NCBI RefSeq assembly: GCF_005886805.2
Contig: NZ_CP045430.1
Coordinates: 186,001-250,000, forward strand
DNA: 64,000 bases
Reading direction: 5' to 3'
Origin: Pseudoalteromonas rubra
GTDB taxonomy: Bacteria > Pseudomonadota > Gammaproteobacteria > Enterobacterales > Alteromonadaceae
The notes below the pieces were generated by a model, which searched no databases, was not told where the DNA came from, and saw only the letters and a program-made list of their open reading frames with translations. A program made the translations under genes and the position numbers. This document shows, piece after piece, positions 33,857 to 41,044 of this stretch; within the stretch, counting starts at the first letter, position 1; every line of letters starts with the position of its first letter.

Positions 33857-33880
33857 AAAAAAGGGCACTCTGAGTGCCCT
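33857..33880 (-). terminator. Hairpin with T-run on minus strand, shared by micro-peptide 2
   Basis: AGGGCACT-CTG-AGTGCCCT stem. On the minus strand it is followed by TTTTTT, a good terminator for transcripts from the SPFH/NRPS side. On the plus strand it lies 11 bases after the peptide stop but lacks a T-run. Confidence 0.75.
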
Positions 33881-34087
33881 GTACAGTAAGCCAAGTGAAC
33901 CTCTCACATTATCTGGCCATTTCTGCCCCCCATTCAGAACAAACGTATATTTGCCGTTTTCTATAGCCCTTTACTCACAGCTCTACACACCTGATCGAGC
34001 CTGAGAAAAATGTAAAGCCCCTTTACGAGAGCGATAGGCAACGAAATCTCTATGGGTATCTGGCATATCGAGCGGTTTGTAGGTAGT

Positions 34088-34113
34088 TCCCGGCTCGGAG
34101 GCCGGGATGACGG
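34088..34113. repeat. REP-like hairpin (TCCCGGC...GCCGGGATGACGG)
   Basis: TCCCGGC, a six-base loop, GCCGGGA and then TGACGG: the cleanest copy of the dispersed palindrome. Confidence 0.7.
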
Positions 34114-34290
34114 CGGGGTGAATAGCTTAGGCGACACCTGTCACACCCAAGGTGATTGAAAGGCTACTTAGTTGATCTCATGTCGAGTGAAGGCGCATTC
34201 AACATGCAATATCGCTTCAAAGACCAGATTGGCCAAACATATTAGGCTCACAGTATGTAATGCGCACAAGCCTGCCACGGCCCGACCTCG

Positions 34291-34337
34291 CTTTGCGTCA
34301 TCCCGTGCTCAACTCGGGCTCCATTGACGACGCAAAG
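34291..34337. repeat. REP-like element inside a longer stem
   Basis: CTTTGCGTC and GACGCAAAG form an outer 9-bp stem around an inner CCCG...CGGG hairpin with the CGTCATCCCG motif. It starts 15 bases after the SPFH gene stop and may also act as a transcript end for the NRPS cluster. Confidence 0.6.
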
Positions 34338-34352
34338 ACGATTCAGGCCTTA

Positions 34353-35510
34353 TCACTTATGCAATGGTTCCCCAGATTTTGCTGAGCTCATATGATGTGT
34401 ACTCATAGGCTCACCTGGTTTAATCACACTATTTACGTAGTCAGGCACAGGCTTTGTCGCTTCCTCCGCTTTAACCAAATTGGCCGAGTCCTGAACCAGG
34501 TTTGGTACAGATCCATTCAAGCTGCTTTCTGTGTTCAGGATCAATGGCAGCCCGTCTTTGCCGCTACCAATCACAACCACTTTAGCATTGTTCGATTTTG
34601 CCAGCTCGATGGTGGCTTCAATACCGCGCCACCTCAGGTAAGTTTCAGAAATACCGCCAGCCACGGTTTCCTGAAAATCAGCAATACCCTGAGCTTCCGT
34701 TTTCTTACGCTGTGCTTCTTTCTTTGCCACTTCAAGACGCATTGCGTATTCCTCATTCAGGTAGCTCTGGTTTACCTTAGAAATGATTGCCTCATGTACT
34801 TTATCCGGCACATCTACCCGTTTGATCAGCATATCGTCTAAATTAACTAAGGTATGACCATCTTTCATGTGGCCTGTTTGCTCTAAAATCGTCTCTTCCT
34901 GAAGGTGTAACTCATGCAGCACTTCTTCAAGCAGCTCTTTTTGCACTTTTATCCGTTGATGACTGTAAACCTGCTCAGCACGATATCTTGACACTATCAT
35001 GCGTACCGCAGAGGCCACCTCCGGCAACACCATTTCTTCCAGGTACTTGGGCCCTACCAGTTGATGTAGATAAGGCACATGCTCAATGACAGGACGATAC
35101 CTGACCGTGACATTGAGTGTTATTCTGAGACCCTCGCTGGTGATTGCATCTATGCTCTCATGTGCCGTCTGAAAACGTCCGTTGTAAATTACCAACTTGT
35201 CCCAGGGCATAACCAGCACAGTACCTTCACTAAAATGCTGTTCCAGATACGTACCTCCACCAAAGCGCTTCCACAAAACAGCGACCTCACCAGAGTCAAC
35301 CCGGATAAAAATAAATGGCACCAATGCCACGATTAGAAACAAACAGATCAATATGGTTAAACCGGCTCTGAAGCGCCAGGATAATATGCGTTTACGCCAG
35401 GCCGGCTTGTAACGCCTGAGTGCCCGCATTACCAGGTTGGCAATGAGGATCAACAGGCAGGCACCCGCCAGCCCTATGAGTGCCAGATCAGGAGGCAGGA
35501 TAATATTCAT
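34353..35510 (-). CDS. SPFH/prohibitin-domain membrane protein
   Basis: A 385-residue protein with two N-terminal membrane segments (LALIGLAGACLLILIANLVM and LTILICLFLIVALVPFIFI). An SPFH/Band 7 domain follows: VDSGEVAVLWKRFGGGTYLE, LRITLNVTVRYRP and MIVSRYRAEQVYSHQR. Then comes a helical stretch rich in Ala/Glu/Lys (EEYAMRLEVAKKEAQRKKTE) and a short Ser/Pro-rich tail. SPFH proteins scaffold membrane microdomains and often regulate transporters or proteases. It overlaps the upstream ABC exporter gene by 4 bases (ATGA), so its translation is coupled to the exporter. A role in exporter assembly or self-protection is inferred. It is the last gene of the NRPS cluster. Confidence 0.85.
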   Translation of the reverse strand: MNIILPPDLALIGLAGACLLILIANLVMRALRRYKPAWRKRILSWRFRAGLTILICLFLIVALVPFIFIRVDSGEVAVLWKRFGGGTYLEQHFSEGTVLVMPWDKLVIYNGRFQTAHESIDAITSEGLRITLNVTVRYRPVIEHVPYLHQLVGPKYLEEMVLPEVASAVRMIVSRYRAEQVYSHQRIKVQKELLEEVLHELHLQEETILEQTGHMKDGHTLVNLDDMLIKRVDVPDKVHEAIISKVNQSYLNEEYAMRLEVAKKEAQRKKTEAQGIADFQETVAGGISETYLRWRGIEATIELAKSNNAKVVVIGSGKDGLPLILNTESSLNGSVPNLVQDSANLVKAEEATKPVPDYVNSVIKPGEPMSTHHMSSAKSGEPLHK

Positions 35511-37168
35511 GACGGTACTCCATCTGTTTCTACTTCATGATGTTCCATTAGTTGTCCTTCTACCATCTTCAAATGCACGTCCGCCAGATGGAAATAGGCG
35601 TCGTCATGTGTAATTGCGATCACCGTGTTGCCACGGGCCTTGAGTCTGGGCAATACCTGTTCATAGAATTTTCGTCTGAATATTGGGTCCTGATCGGCGG
35701 CCCATTCATCAAAAATATAAATCGGCCTATTTTCCAGTATGGTGCTGAGTAGTGCCAGGCGTTTTCTTTGCCCGGAAGAAAGGTCTATGGTGCTGAACTC
35801 TCCATCAATAACACTGACCTTTGCATTCATTTCTAAAAAGGTCAGCCATTCATCGATATCTTCCTGAGACGTTGTCTTGATCCCATAGAGCTGTTTAAAC
35901 AAATGGAAATCCGCAAAGACTGAGGTAAAAATACTGCGGAAGCTCTCTCGATCAGCGTCGTGAACCGCCCGCCCGTCCAGGAAGATTTGTCCGGCCTGAA
36001 GCTCATATAGACCGGTTAACATACGAATAAATGTGGTTTTACCGCTGCCGTTACCACCCGTAATAAAGGTAATTTGTCCTCTTTTAACCGTTAAGTCGAC
36101 CGGCCCGACAAAGAAAGGCCTGTCGCCAGGCTTACGATTATGCTGATAATACGCGCCCTCAAGCCTTAACTCCTCAAAGCTATCAATGGATTGTACCTGG
36201 GTATTGCGCCGTACCGTATTTTCAGCTTGCTCCCGTTTAAGGTCAGCCTCGAGCGTCAGTACATTTTGCGCCGCTTCCGTCGCCGTCGTGAACACTGGAA
36301 TACCACCAACAATACTGGTGATCGGGCCGATTAAAAACAATGATGCCGTCGTCACCTTGATGACCACTTCCGGATAAACGTCTGATAGCACAGGCACAAA
36401 AAATACCATTGCACCGGTCGCAGCGAAAAAGGTTATCTGAGAAAGGACAAAGTCGGTCGCAAACAACGTTTTGGTCACTGTTTGTGCGCGCCGCGCCTTG
36501 CCAGAAGATAGAGAAAACTCGTGTTCCAGGTCGTCTGCTCTCGGTGCGCTCAGTTTTACTTCTTTAAAACCGTCGAGCAAGTCCGACAAGCGCTGGATAA
36601 GCTGGTTTTCGCTCTGAAATGCCTGCGCCATATTACGCTGAATTTCATTGGCCCGTAAGCGGTGGATACTGCCGCCCAACATGATCAGTACACTCAAAAC
36701 CACAAACGCCATCACCGAGTGATAAGCAATATACAATGAGGTGAAAAACACCAGACTGATAGACTGACCAATGATCACAAAGAGCTGAGCAGACTGAGAA
36801 ATGGTTTGCAGCTCTTTACTGAGCGTATTGAAAATCCGCTCCTTGCCAATTTTTTCAAGCGTCGATAGTTCGGTATGCCGAACCGATTCGAATAACTCAA
36901 CCCGCATATGATCAATGGACTTTTCAACCATTTTAGCGGCTTTAGTCATTAACCTCTGCTGGGTTAATCCGTAGATCAACACCGTCAGGGTAAAGAGCAC
37001 CAGGTAGTAAAATACATGGTTTTCCTTGTGGATATCAGAAATGTTTTCTGCCACGTTGTTGATAAGAGCAAGCACCAGTGCATTGGCAAGGCCAGAGATA
37101 CAACCGAGTAATACAAAGGTCCTTTTTTTAATTTTAATGTTTCGACTTATTAAATCGTATAATACCAT
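35507..37168 (-). CDS. Cyclic-peptide-type ABC exporter (SyrD/PvdE-like)
   Basis: A 553-residue half-transporter with membrane domain first and ATPase domain second. Several N-terminal hydrophobic helices (TFVLLGCISGLANALVLALI and others up to about residue 300) precede an ATPase domain with Walker A TGGNGSGKTTF, signature LSSGQRKRLALL and Walker B RPIYIFDEW followed by the unusual AADQDP. This LSSGQRKR/FDEWAADQDP pattern is typical of the SyrD and PvdE family that moves nonribosomal peptides out of the cytoplasm. No C39 peptidase domain is present. It sits downstream of the NRPS and tailoring genes and overlaps the SPFH gene by 4 bases. Its ribosome-binding site is weak. The likely cargo is the NRPS product. 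Confidence 0.92.
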   Translation of the reverse strand: MVLYDLISRNIKIKKRTFVLLGCISGLANALVLALINNVAENISDIHKENHVFYYLVLFTLTVLIYGLTQQRLMTKAAKMVEKSIDHMRVELFESVRHTELSTLEKIGKERIFNTLSKELQTISQSAQLFVIIGQSISLVFFTSLYIAYHSVMAFVVLSVLIMLGGSIHRLRANEIQRNMAQAFQSENQLIQRLSDLLDGFKEVKLSAPRADDLEHEFSLSSGKARRAQTVTKTLFATDFVLSQITFFAATGAMVFFVPVLSDVYPEVVIKVTTASLFLIGPITSIVGGIPVFTTATEAAQNVLTLEADLKREQAENTVRRNTQVQSIDSFEELRLEGAYYQHNRKPGDRPFFVGPVDLTVKRGQITFITGGNGSGKTTFIRMLTGLYELQAGQIFLDGRAVHDADRESFRSIFTSVFADFHLFKQLYGIKTTSQEDIDEWLTFLEMNAKVSVIDGEFSTIDLSSGQRKRLALLSTILENRPIYIFDEWAADQDPIFRRKFYEQVLPRLKARGNTVIAITHDDAYFHLADVHLKMVEGQLMEHHEVETDGVPS

Positions 37169-37189
37169 TTTTATTGTCTTTTCATTGTG

Positions 37190-37218
37190 TTACCAGTGGC
37201 CTGAAAGTCCGCCACTGG
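37190..37218. repeat. Inverted repeat between exporter and small membrane protein genes
   Basis: CCAGTGGC and GCCACTGG form an 8-bp stem around a ten-base loop, 22 bases upstream of the exporter start. No T-run on the minus strand, so it may modulate exporter expression rather than end the transcript. Confidence 0.45.
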
Positions 37219-37357
37219 TCATAATACTGAGCGCTACGACGCAGTCAGAACTGCAATCCTTGTTATCTTATCTTGAGGATCTACATCCTCTGTTTTCAGC
37301 TTGCCTGTTTTTTGGTCACAATCAAAGTGATGAATTTAGGCAATGCCGGATTTTCTG

Positions 37358-37534
37358 TTATTCCTCCGCTTCTCTTGGCTCTGCCAGGCGTGTTTTAGCC
37401 AGTAATAGCACCAGTAAGCTCACCAGTGGCGTAAATACCAGGCCAATAAAGAAAAACCCAACTGGACCCGCAAAGGTATTGCGTCCCCAGTAACCAGAAA
37501 GTACACATAACACCAGATACAAAGTAACTAACAT
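37358..37534 (-). CDS. Small two-helix membrane protein, 58 residues
   Basis: The start at 37534 is set by a GAGGAG ribosome-binding site. The longer frame to 37567 has none. The protein is nearly all hydrophobic: helix 1 LVTLYLVLCVLSGYW, then NTFAGPVGFFFIGLVFTPLV and a second helix SLLVLLLAK, ending in a charged tail. I do not recognise it as a named family. It lies between the DUF697-like and ABC exporter genes on the same strand and may be part of the export or immunity module. A toxin/immunity role cannot be excluded. Confidence 0.65.
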   Translation of the reverse strand: MLVTLYLVLCVLSGYWGRNTFAGPVGFFFIGLVFTPLVSLLVLLLAKTRLAEPREAEE

Positions 37535-37631
37535 GATTTGCTCCTCTGAACTGACTAGCAGTTCCAATTAACCGATGAGCAAATAAACCAACAGACACGC
37601 CGTTGGTTTATTTGTGTTTTAGCCTCTCAAC

Positions 37632-38192
37632 TTACGCTGTAGCTTGGTTGTCTTGAGTGCTGTTGCCTTTATCTTTTCGATACTTAGCTGCAATTTCAGA
37701 GATGTCTCCCTTAATGCTTGCCAGATTAAGATCTAGCAAAGTGCCGCCGTTTTCGAAGTGTCGGATAAACGTGGAACCTACTGCATTTGTAGATGCAGCG
37801 GATACCACTGGCATAAATGCGAGTGCGCTAAGCGTGCCAATGATTGGTACCGACTTTAAGAAACTGCTAAGTCCTGCACCGCCCAAAGACTGTGGGAATG
37901 AGCCGCCAATCACCGCACTTACCGTACCGCGGATCTTATTGTCGCTGTAAGACTGACCATATACTTGAGCAATCTCACTGATCATCTTGATTTGTACCCC
38001 AGTCAAGGCCACCAAGTCGATTGCCGGTACTGGGATCAGACCCGTACCGAAAGACCATTTGGTGTACTTGTCGACAATAATGCGCGCTACGGCTTCGCGA
38101 TTCTCAACCTCAACATTTGCTGATTCCTGCTGTGGAGCAGCGCCAGCAGCCGTTGTGGCCTTGTCATCCTTCGCTGTTTTTGTCGCTGTCAT
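37632..38192 (-). CDS. DUF697-like (YcjF-type domain) membrane-associated protein
   Basis: A 186-residue protein. After an Ala/Lys/Glu-rich N-terminal region of 30 residues comes a DUF697-like domain: EAVARIIVDKYTKWSFGTGL, PVPAIDLVALTGVQIKMISE and YSDNKIRGTVSAVIGGSF. Two hydrophobic stretches (VPIIGTLSALAFMPVVSAA) suggest membrane association. AGAGG is placed well before the ATG. DUF697 proteins are often found with GTPases or in stress and secretion loci; function is not established. Its place inside the NRPS cluster suggests a role linked to export or self-protection, but this is inference only. Confidence 0.72.
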   Translation of the reverse strand: MTATKTAKDDKATTAAGAAPQQESANVEVENREAVARIIVDKYTKWSFGTGLIPVPAIDLVALTGVQIKMISEIAQVYGQSYSDNKIRGTVSAVIGGSFPQSLGGAGLSSFLKSVPIIGTLSALAFMPVVSAASTNAVGSTFIRHFENGGTLLDLNLASIKGDISEIAAKYRKDKGNSTQDNQATA

Positions 38193-38521
38193 GTTTTTTC
38201 CTCTATGATTGGAATTGTACCAACGTCATGAAAAATTCAGTTGGCATAAACAGTTGTTAAACCCACCAAGTCAGGTAAAGCCTAGACCCTAACTTGCCCT
38301 TTTTCACTTTCCATGTCCTAAAACACAGCAAGTAAATTCGTTTAAAATGCAATGGATACGATACAAAACCGCCGTTATTCACTGCTTTTATCTTTGTTTG
38401 TACTGGAACCATCGTTCTGCTCCCACTGCTTCCTGAACGTGTCGCCGTTCGCAGATCCCGCATCAGGTGCAGGTGTCTTAGTAGAATCCAAGTCGTCACA
38501 CCTGAGCGGTCACATTCACTT
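38193..38521. other. Intergenic gap inside the NRPS cluster
   Basis: About 330 bases with no gene. A minus-strand frame at 38257-38604 is a shadow of the S12 hydrolase 3' end. A separate promoter for the DUF697-like gene may lie here. Confidence 0.45.
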
Positions 38522-39889
38522 TTACGCTTCATCCAATACCGTCTGACAGGCTTCGGTACGGTGTTTATCGCTATAAAAGATGATGTTGCGAATTTCCTGC
38601 GCAATACAATCCGATTCAGTGCCGGTTTTAACGTAATTACTGAATACCATTACGTTCTGGTCGCGCTCCAACAGACGATTGAAACTGGTCACCCATGAGT
38701 ACGGATAGCTGCCTGAATACTGTAAGAATTTTTCGTATTTTCTGAGGTTTGTTTCACTTGGGTCATCCGGACAATCCGCGACTTTGCCGTACTGATTTGG
38801 GTCGATATAGGTCACAAACCAGCCATAACCGTAGTATTCACATGATGAGGAGCTACCAGTGTTGGAATAAGGTGCAAATGCAGCCAGTTTCTGGGCTTCA
38901 TTGAGTATTTTGTTGGTATATAAACCCTGATCCCATTTGTGCATATCTTCCACGGTTGAATACATATCACCGGCTGAGTAAAGCACGAGCGGATTGCTGT
39001 AAGGGTTCACCAGAATGTCTTCATACGGCGCAGGACCCCCAGTTGCTGGCGGACGACCATTGGCCAGTGGCAGATACTGGTTATCTTTGTAGATGTATCC
39101 TGTCGTCATATCTGGGTAGATACCAATGGCACTAAATGAGCCACTTTCGCTCATGTCCAGCGGATCCAGGATCTGCTCTTTGAGGATATTGCTGAACCAG
39201 AAACTGCGGTCGATGTCACCCTGAGTACCCGCTGCAAGCTGCTCAATGATGTTGCCAACCAGGTAATAGTTACAGTTACTGTATTCGTACTTGCTACCCT
39301 GGCTGAAAGACGGCTGTCCCCCCTGCTCTTCACAGGTACAAAAACGATTGCCAAACCCTTCAGGGCCGTTCAGATTAAGGGTTTCGTCGTACAAATAAGG
39401 ACGCCAGCCCCAGTCGTTATAGACTTCTTCGTTGTCACTGTAGTTCGGGATCCCCGACGACATGGCCAACAGGTTGTGCAAAGTGACGTCCGCACACTGG
39501 TTTTTAGGATACCAGGGCAGATGATCGCCGACGGTTTCCACTCTGAGGTCCTTTCCTTCGAGCATCCGCATCAGGATCGCAGCTGCGAACGCTTTGGTAT
39601 TTGAGCCAATCCGGTACTTAGATTTAACCGTGTTATCCACGTTGTACTGCATGTTTTGCGGACCGCAGTGGTATTCATAAACCACTTTGTCTACGGAAGT
39701 AATATAAATAGTCCCGAAAAACACCATGGCATCACAATATTGCCTGACAGACGTATCTATCATTTCAATTTGCGATGCGGTGATCGTAGTATCTTTCGCA
39801 GTACTTTTATTTTGCAGACACGATGCCAGGGCGAGGCTGATCAGGCACATCACCATGATATTCAGCCTTGAAGGGTTTAACCATTTCAT
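38522..39889 (-). CDS. Exported serine hydrolase, beta-lactamase/S12 peptidase family (lipoprotein)
   Basis: A 455-residue lipoprotein: signal MKWLNPSRL plus a hydrophobic core, with lipobox LASC ending at Cys24. Catalytic S-x-x-K is Ser96-Asn-Thr-Lys99 in RIGSNTKAFAAAIL. The second motif Y-x-N is in KYEYSNCNYYLVG. The usual third motif (H/K-T-G) is replaced near the end by QYSGSYPYSW. Relatives include class C beta-lactamases, DD-peptidases, D-aminopeptidases and esterases. Within an NRPS cluster with an epimerase, it may cut a prodrug or act as a D-specific resistance peptidase (precedents ClbP/XcnG and BogQ). Unlike ClbP it lacks C-terminal membrane helices. It lies just downstream of the dioxygenase gene with a 73-base gap. 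Confidence 0.82.
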   Translation of the reverse strand: MKWLNPSRLNIMVMCLISLALASCLQNKSTAKDTTITASQIEMIDTSVRQYCDAMVFFGTIYITSVDKVVYEYHCGPQNMQYNVDNTVKSKYRIGSNTKAFAAAILMRMLEGKDLRVETVGDHLPWYPKNQCADVTLHNLLAMSSGIPNYSDNEEVYNDWGWRPYLYDETLNLNGPEGFGNRFCTCEEQGGQPSFSQGSKYEYSNCNYYLVGNIIEQLAAGTQGDIDRSFWFSNILKEQILDPLDMSESGSFSAIGIYPDMTTGYIYKDNQYLPLANGRPPATGGPAPYEDILVNPYSNPLVLYSAGDMYSTVEDMHKWDQGLYTNKILNEAQKLAAFAPYSNTGSSSSCEYYGYGWFVTYIDPNQYGKVADCPDDPSETNLRKYEKFLQYSGSYPYSWVTSFNRLLERDQNVMVFSNYVKTGTESDCIAQEIRNIIFYSDKHRTEACQTVLDEA

Positions 39890-39962
39890 TGTTTGGATTC
39901 CTCAAATTTGACTACTCTGTTTGTCAACCGCCGCACCACTAACAAACCCCATTATGCGCGTC

Positions 39963-40916
39963 TTAACGCGCAGCTTTTGCCATTCCCACCAGTACTTTAC
40001 GAGTACCTGTATAGGCCTGACGGCCGTGGGTATAAAGCATGTTGTCCAGCAGCAAAATATCGTTGCGCTGCCAGGGGTAGGAAAACGTCAGATCGCGATA
40101 GACTTGGTTGATAACATCAATATCTTCTTTCGCAATCTCACTGCCATCACCGTAATAAGCGTTACGCGGTAAATAGTCAGTACCTATGCTGTCGGGCATT
40201 TCGGTGTCAACGGCAGAGCAATGAAACAGGTGTGCCTGATTAAACCAAACCTTTTCACCGGTCTGCGGATGCGTCATCACCGCAGGCCTGAACTGACGAG
40301 TCTGCAACCTGCCATCGTCAAACCATTCGCACTGAATGTCATTCTTCCAACAGTACGCTTCTACATCGTCACGACTTTGTGTCTGGAACACCTCTTGCCA
40401 GGGCAAATCTATATCGCCGTAGTTGCGCACATACATAATGCCGCGCTCTTCAAAGCGATTTCTTAACGCTTCTGGTAGCTGTTTATAAACTTCACGACTG
40501 TCAGCAAGTGGCGTATCCCCGCCGGTTTTTGCCGGTACGACACAGAAAAAGCCCATTCTCATTGGCCAGCAATTTGAATAAGCATTTTCGTTGTGTTGCA
40601 GGATCACCTGATCGGCGTGATATTCAGTGGTGGTGTAAATGTTGTTTCGCAGTGCAGTGCGAGGGGAAGAACGATAGATATACTGGCTCAACTGCTCGCC
40701 AAAAATCGTTTCCAATATTGTGCTGAACTGGTTGGTGCTGACGATGTTGAGACCGCGAAGTAACGCAAACCCATCGCGGTCAACCCAGGCATTAATTTCC
40801 TTCACATTCGCCTTGACCCAGGCAAGACCACTCTGCTTTTGTCCTGAGAGATCATGGATCCGTTGATCTGTTTCGGCGGAACTAAGATCCATGTCTGTTG
40901 ATAGTAACTGATCCAT
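39963..40916 (-). CDS. TauD/SyrP-like Fe(II)/2-oxoglutarate dioxygenase
   Basis: A 317-residue non-heme iron enzyme. The start at 40916 (MDQLLSTDMD) follows AAGGATGGGA. The longer frame to 40973 has no ribosome-binding site. Iron ligands: His108 and Glu110 in LQHNENAYSN, and His297 in YTHGRQAYTGTRKV, with Arg306 as the likely 2-oxoglutarate anchor. This spacing and the WPMRMGFFCVVP stretch after the HNE motif match the SyrP-like group, which hydroxylates aspartyl residues tethered to NRPS thiolation domains. The adjacent synthetases contain one Asp- and two Asn-type modules, so beta-hydroxylation of one of them is the best inference. It is placed just after the last synthetase gene with a 128-base gap. 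Confidence 0.85.
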   Translation of the reverse strand: MDQLLSTDMDLSSAETDQRIHDLSGQKQSGLAWVKANVKEINAWVDRDGFALLRGLNIVSTNQFSTILETIFGEQLSQYIYRSSPRTALRNNIYTTTEYHADQVILQHNENAYSNCWPMRMGFFCVVPAKTGGDTPLADSREVYKQLPEALRNRFEERGIMYVRNYGDIDLPWQEVFQTQSRDDVEAYCWKNDIQCEWFDDGRLQTRQFRPAVMTHPQTGEKVWFNQAHLFHCSAVDTEMPDSIGTDYLPRNAYYGDGSEIAKEDIDVINQVYRDLTFSYPWQRNDILLLDNMLYTHGRQAYTGTRKVLVGMAKAAR

Positions 40917-41044
40917 TTTATTCCCATCCTTCTCGTTAGGTATCAAATAAAATTTACATCGCAATTTTGACATTTATTGTTTGTTTTTTACGCACAACCA
41001 ACATCAAATTAAAACAATTTAAAAACACTTTGCTAAACAATAGA

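Larger units (their letters stand above)
33881..34352. other. Intergenic stretch with two REP-like elements
   Basis: No gene seen between the micro-peptide terminator and the SPFH gene stop. It carries the palindromes listed at 34088 and 34291. Confidence 0.5.
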
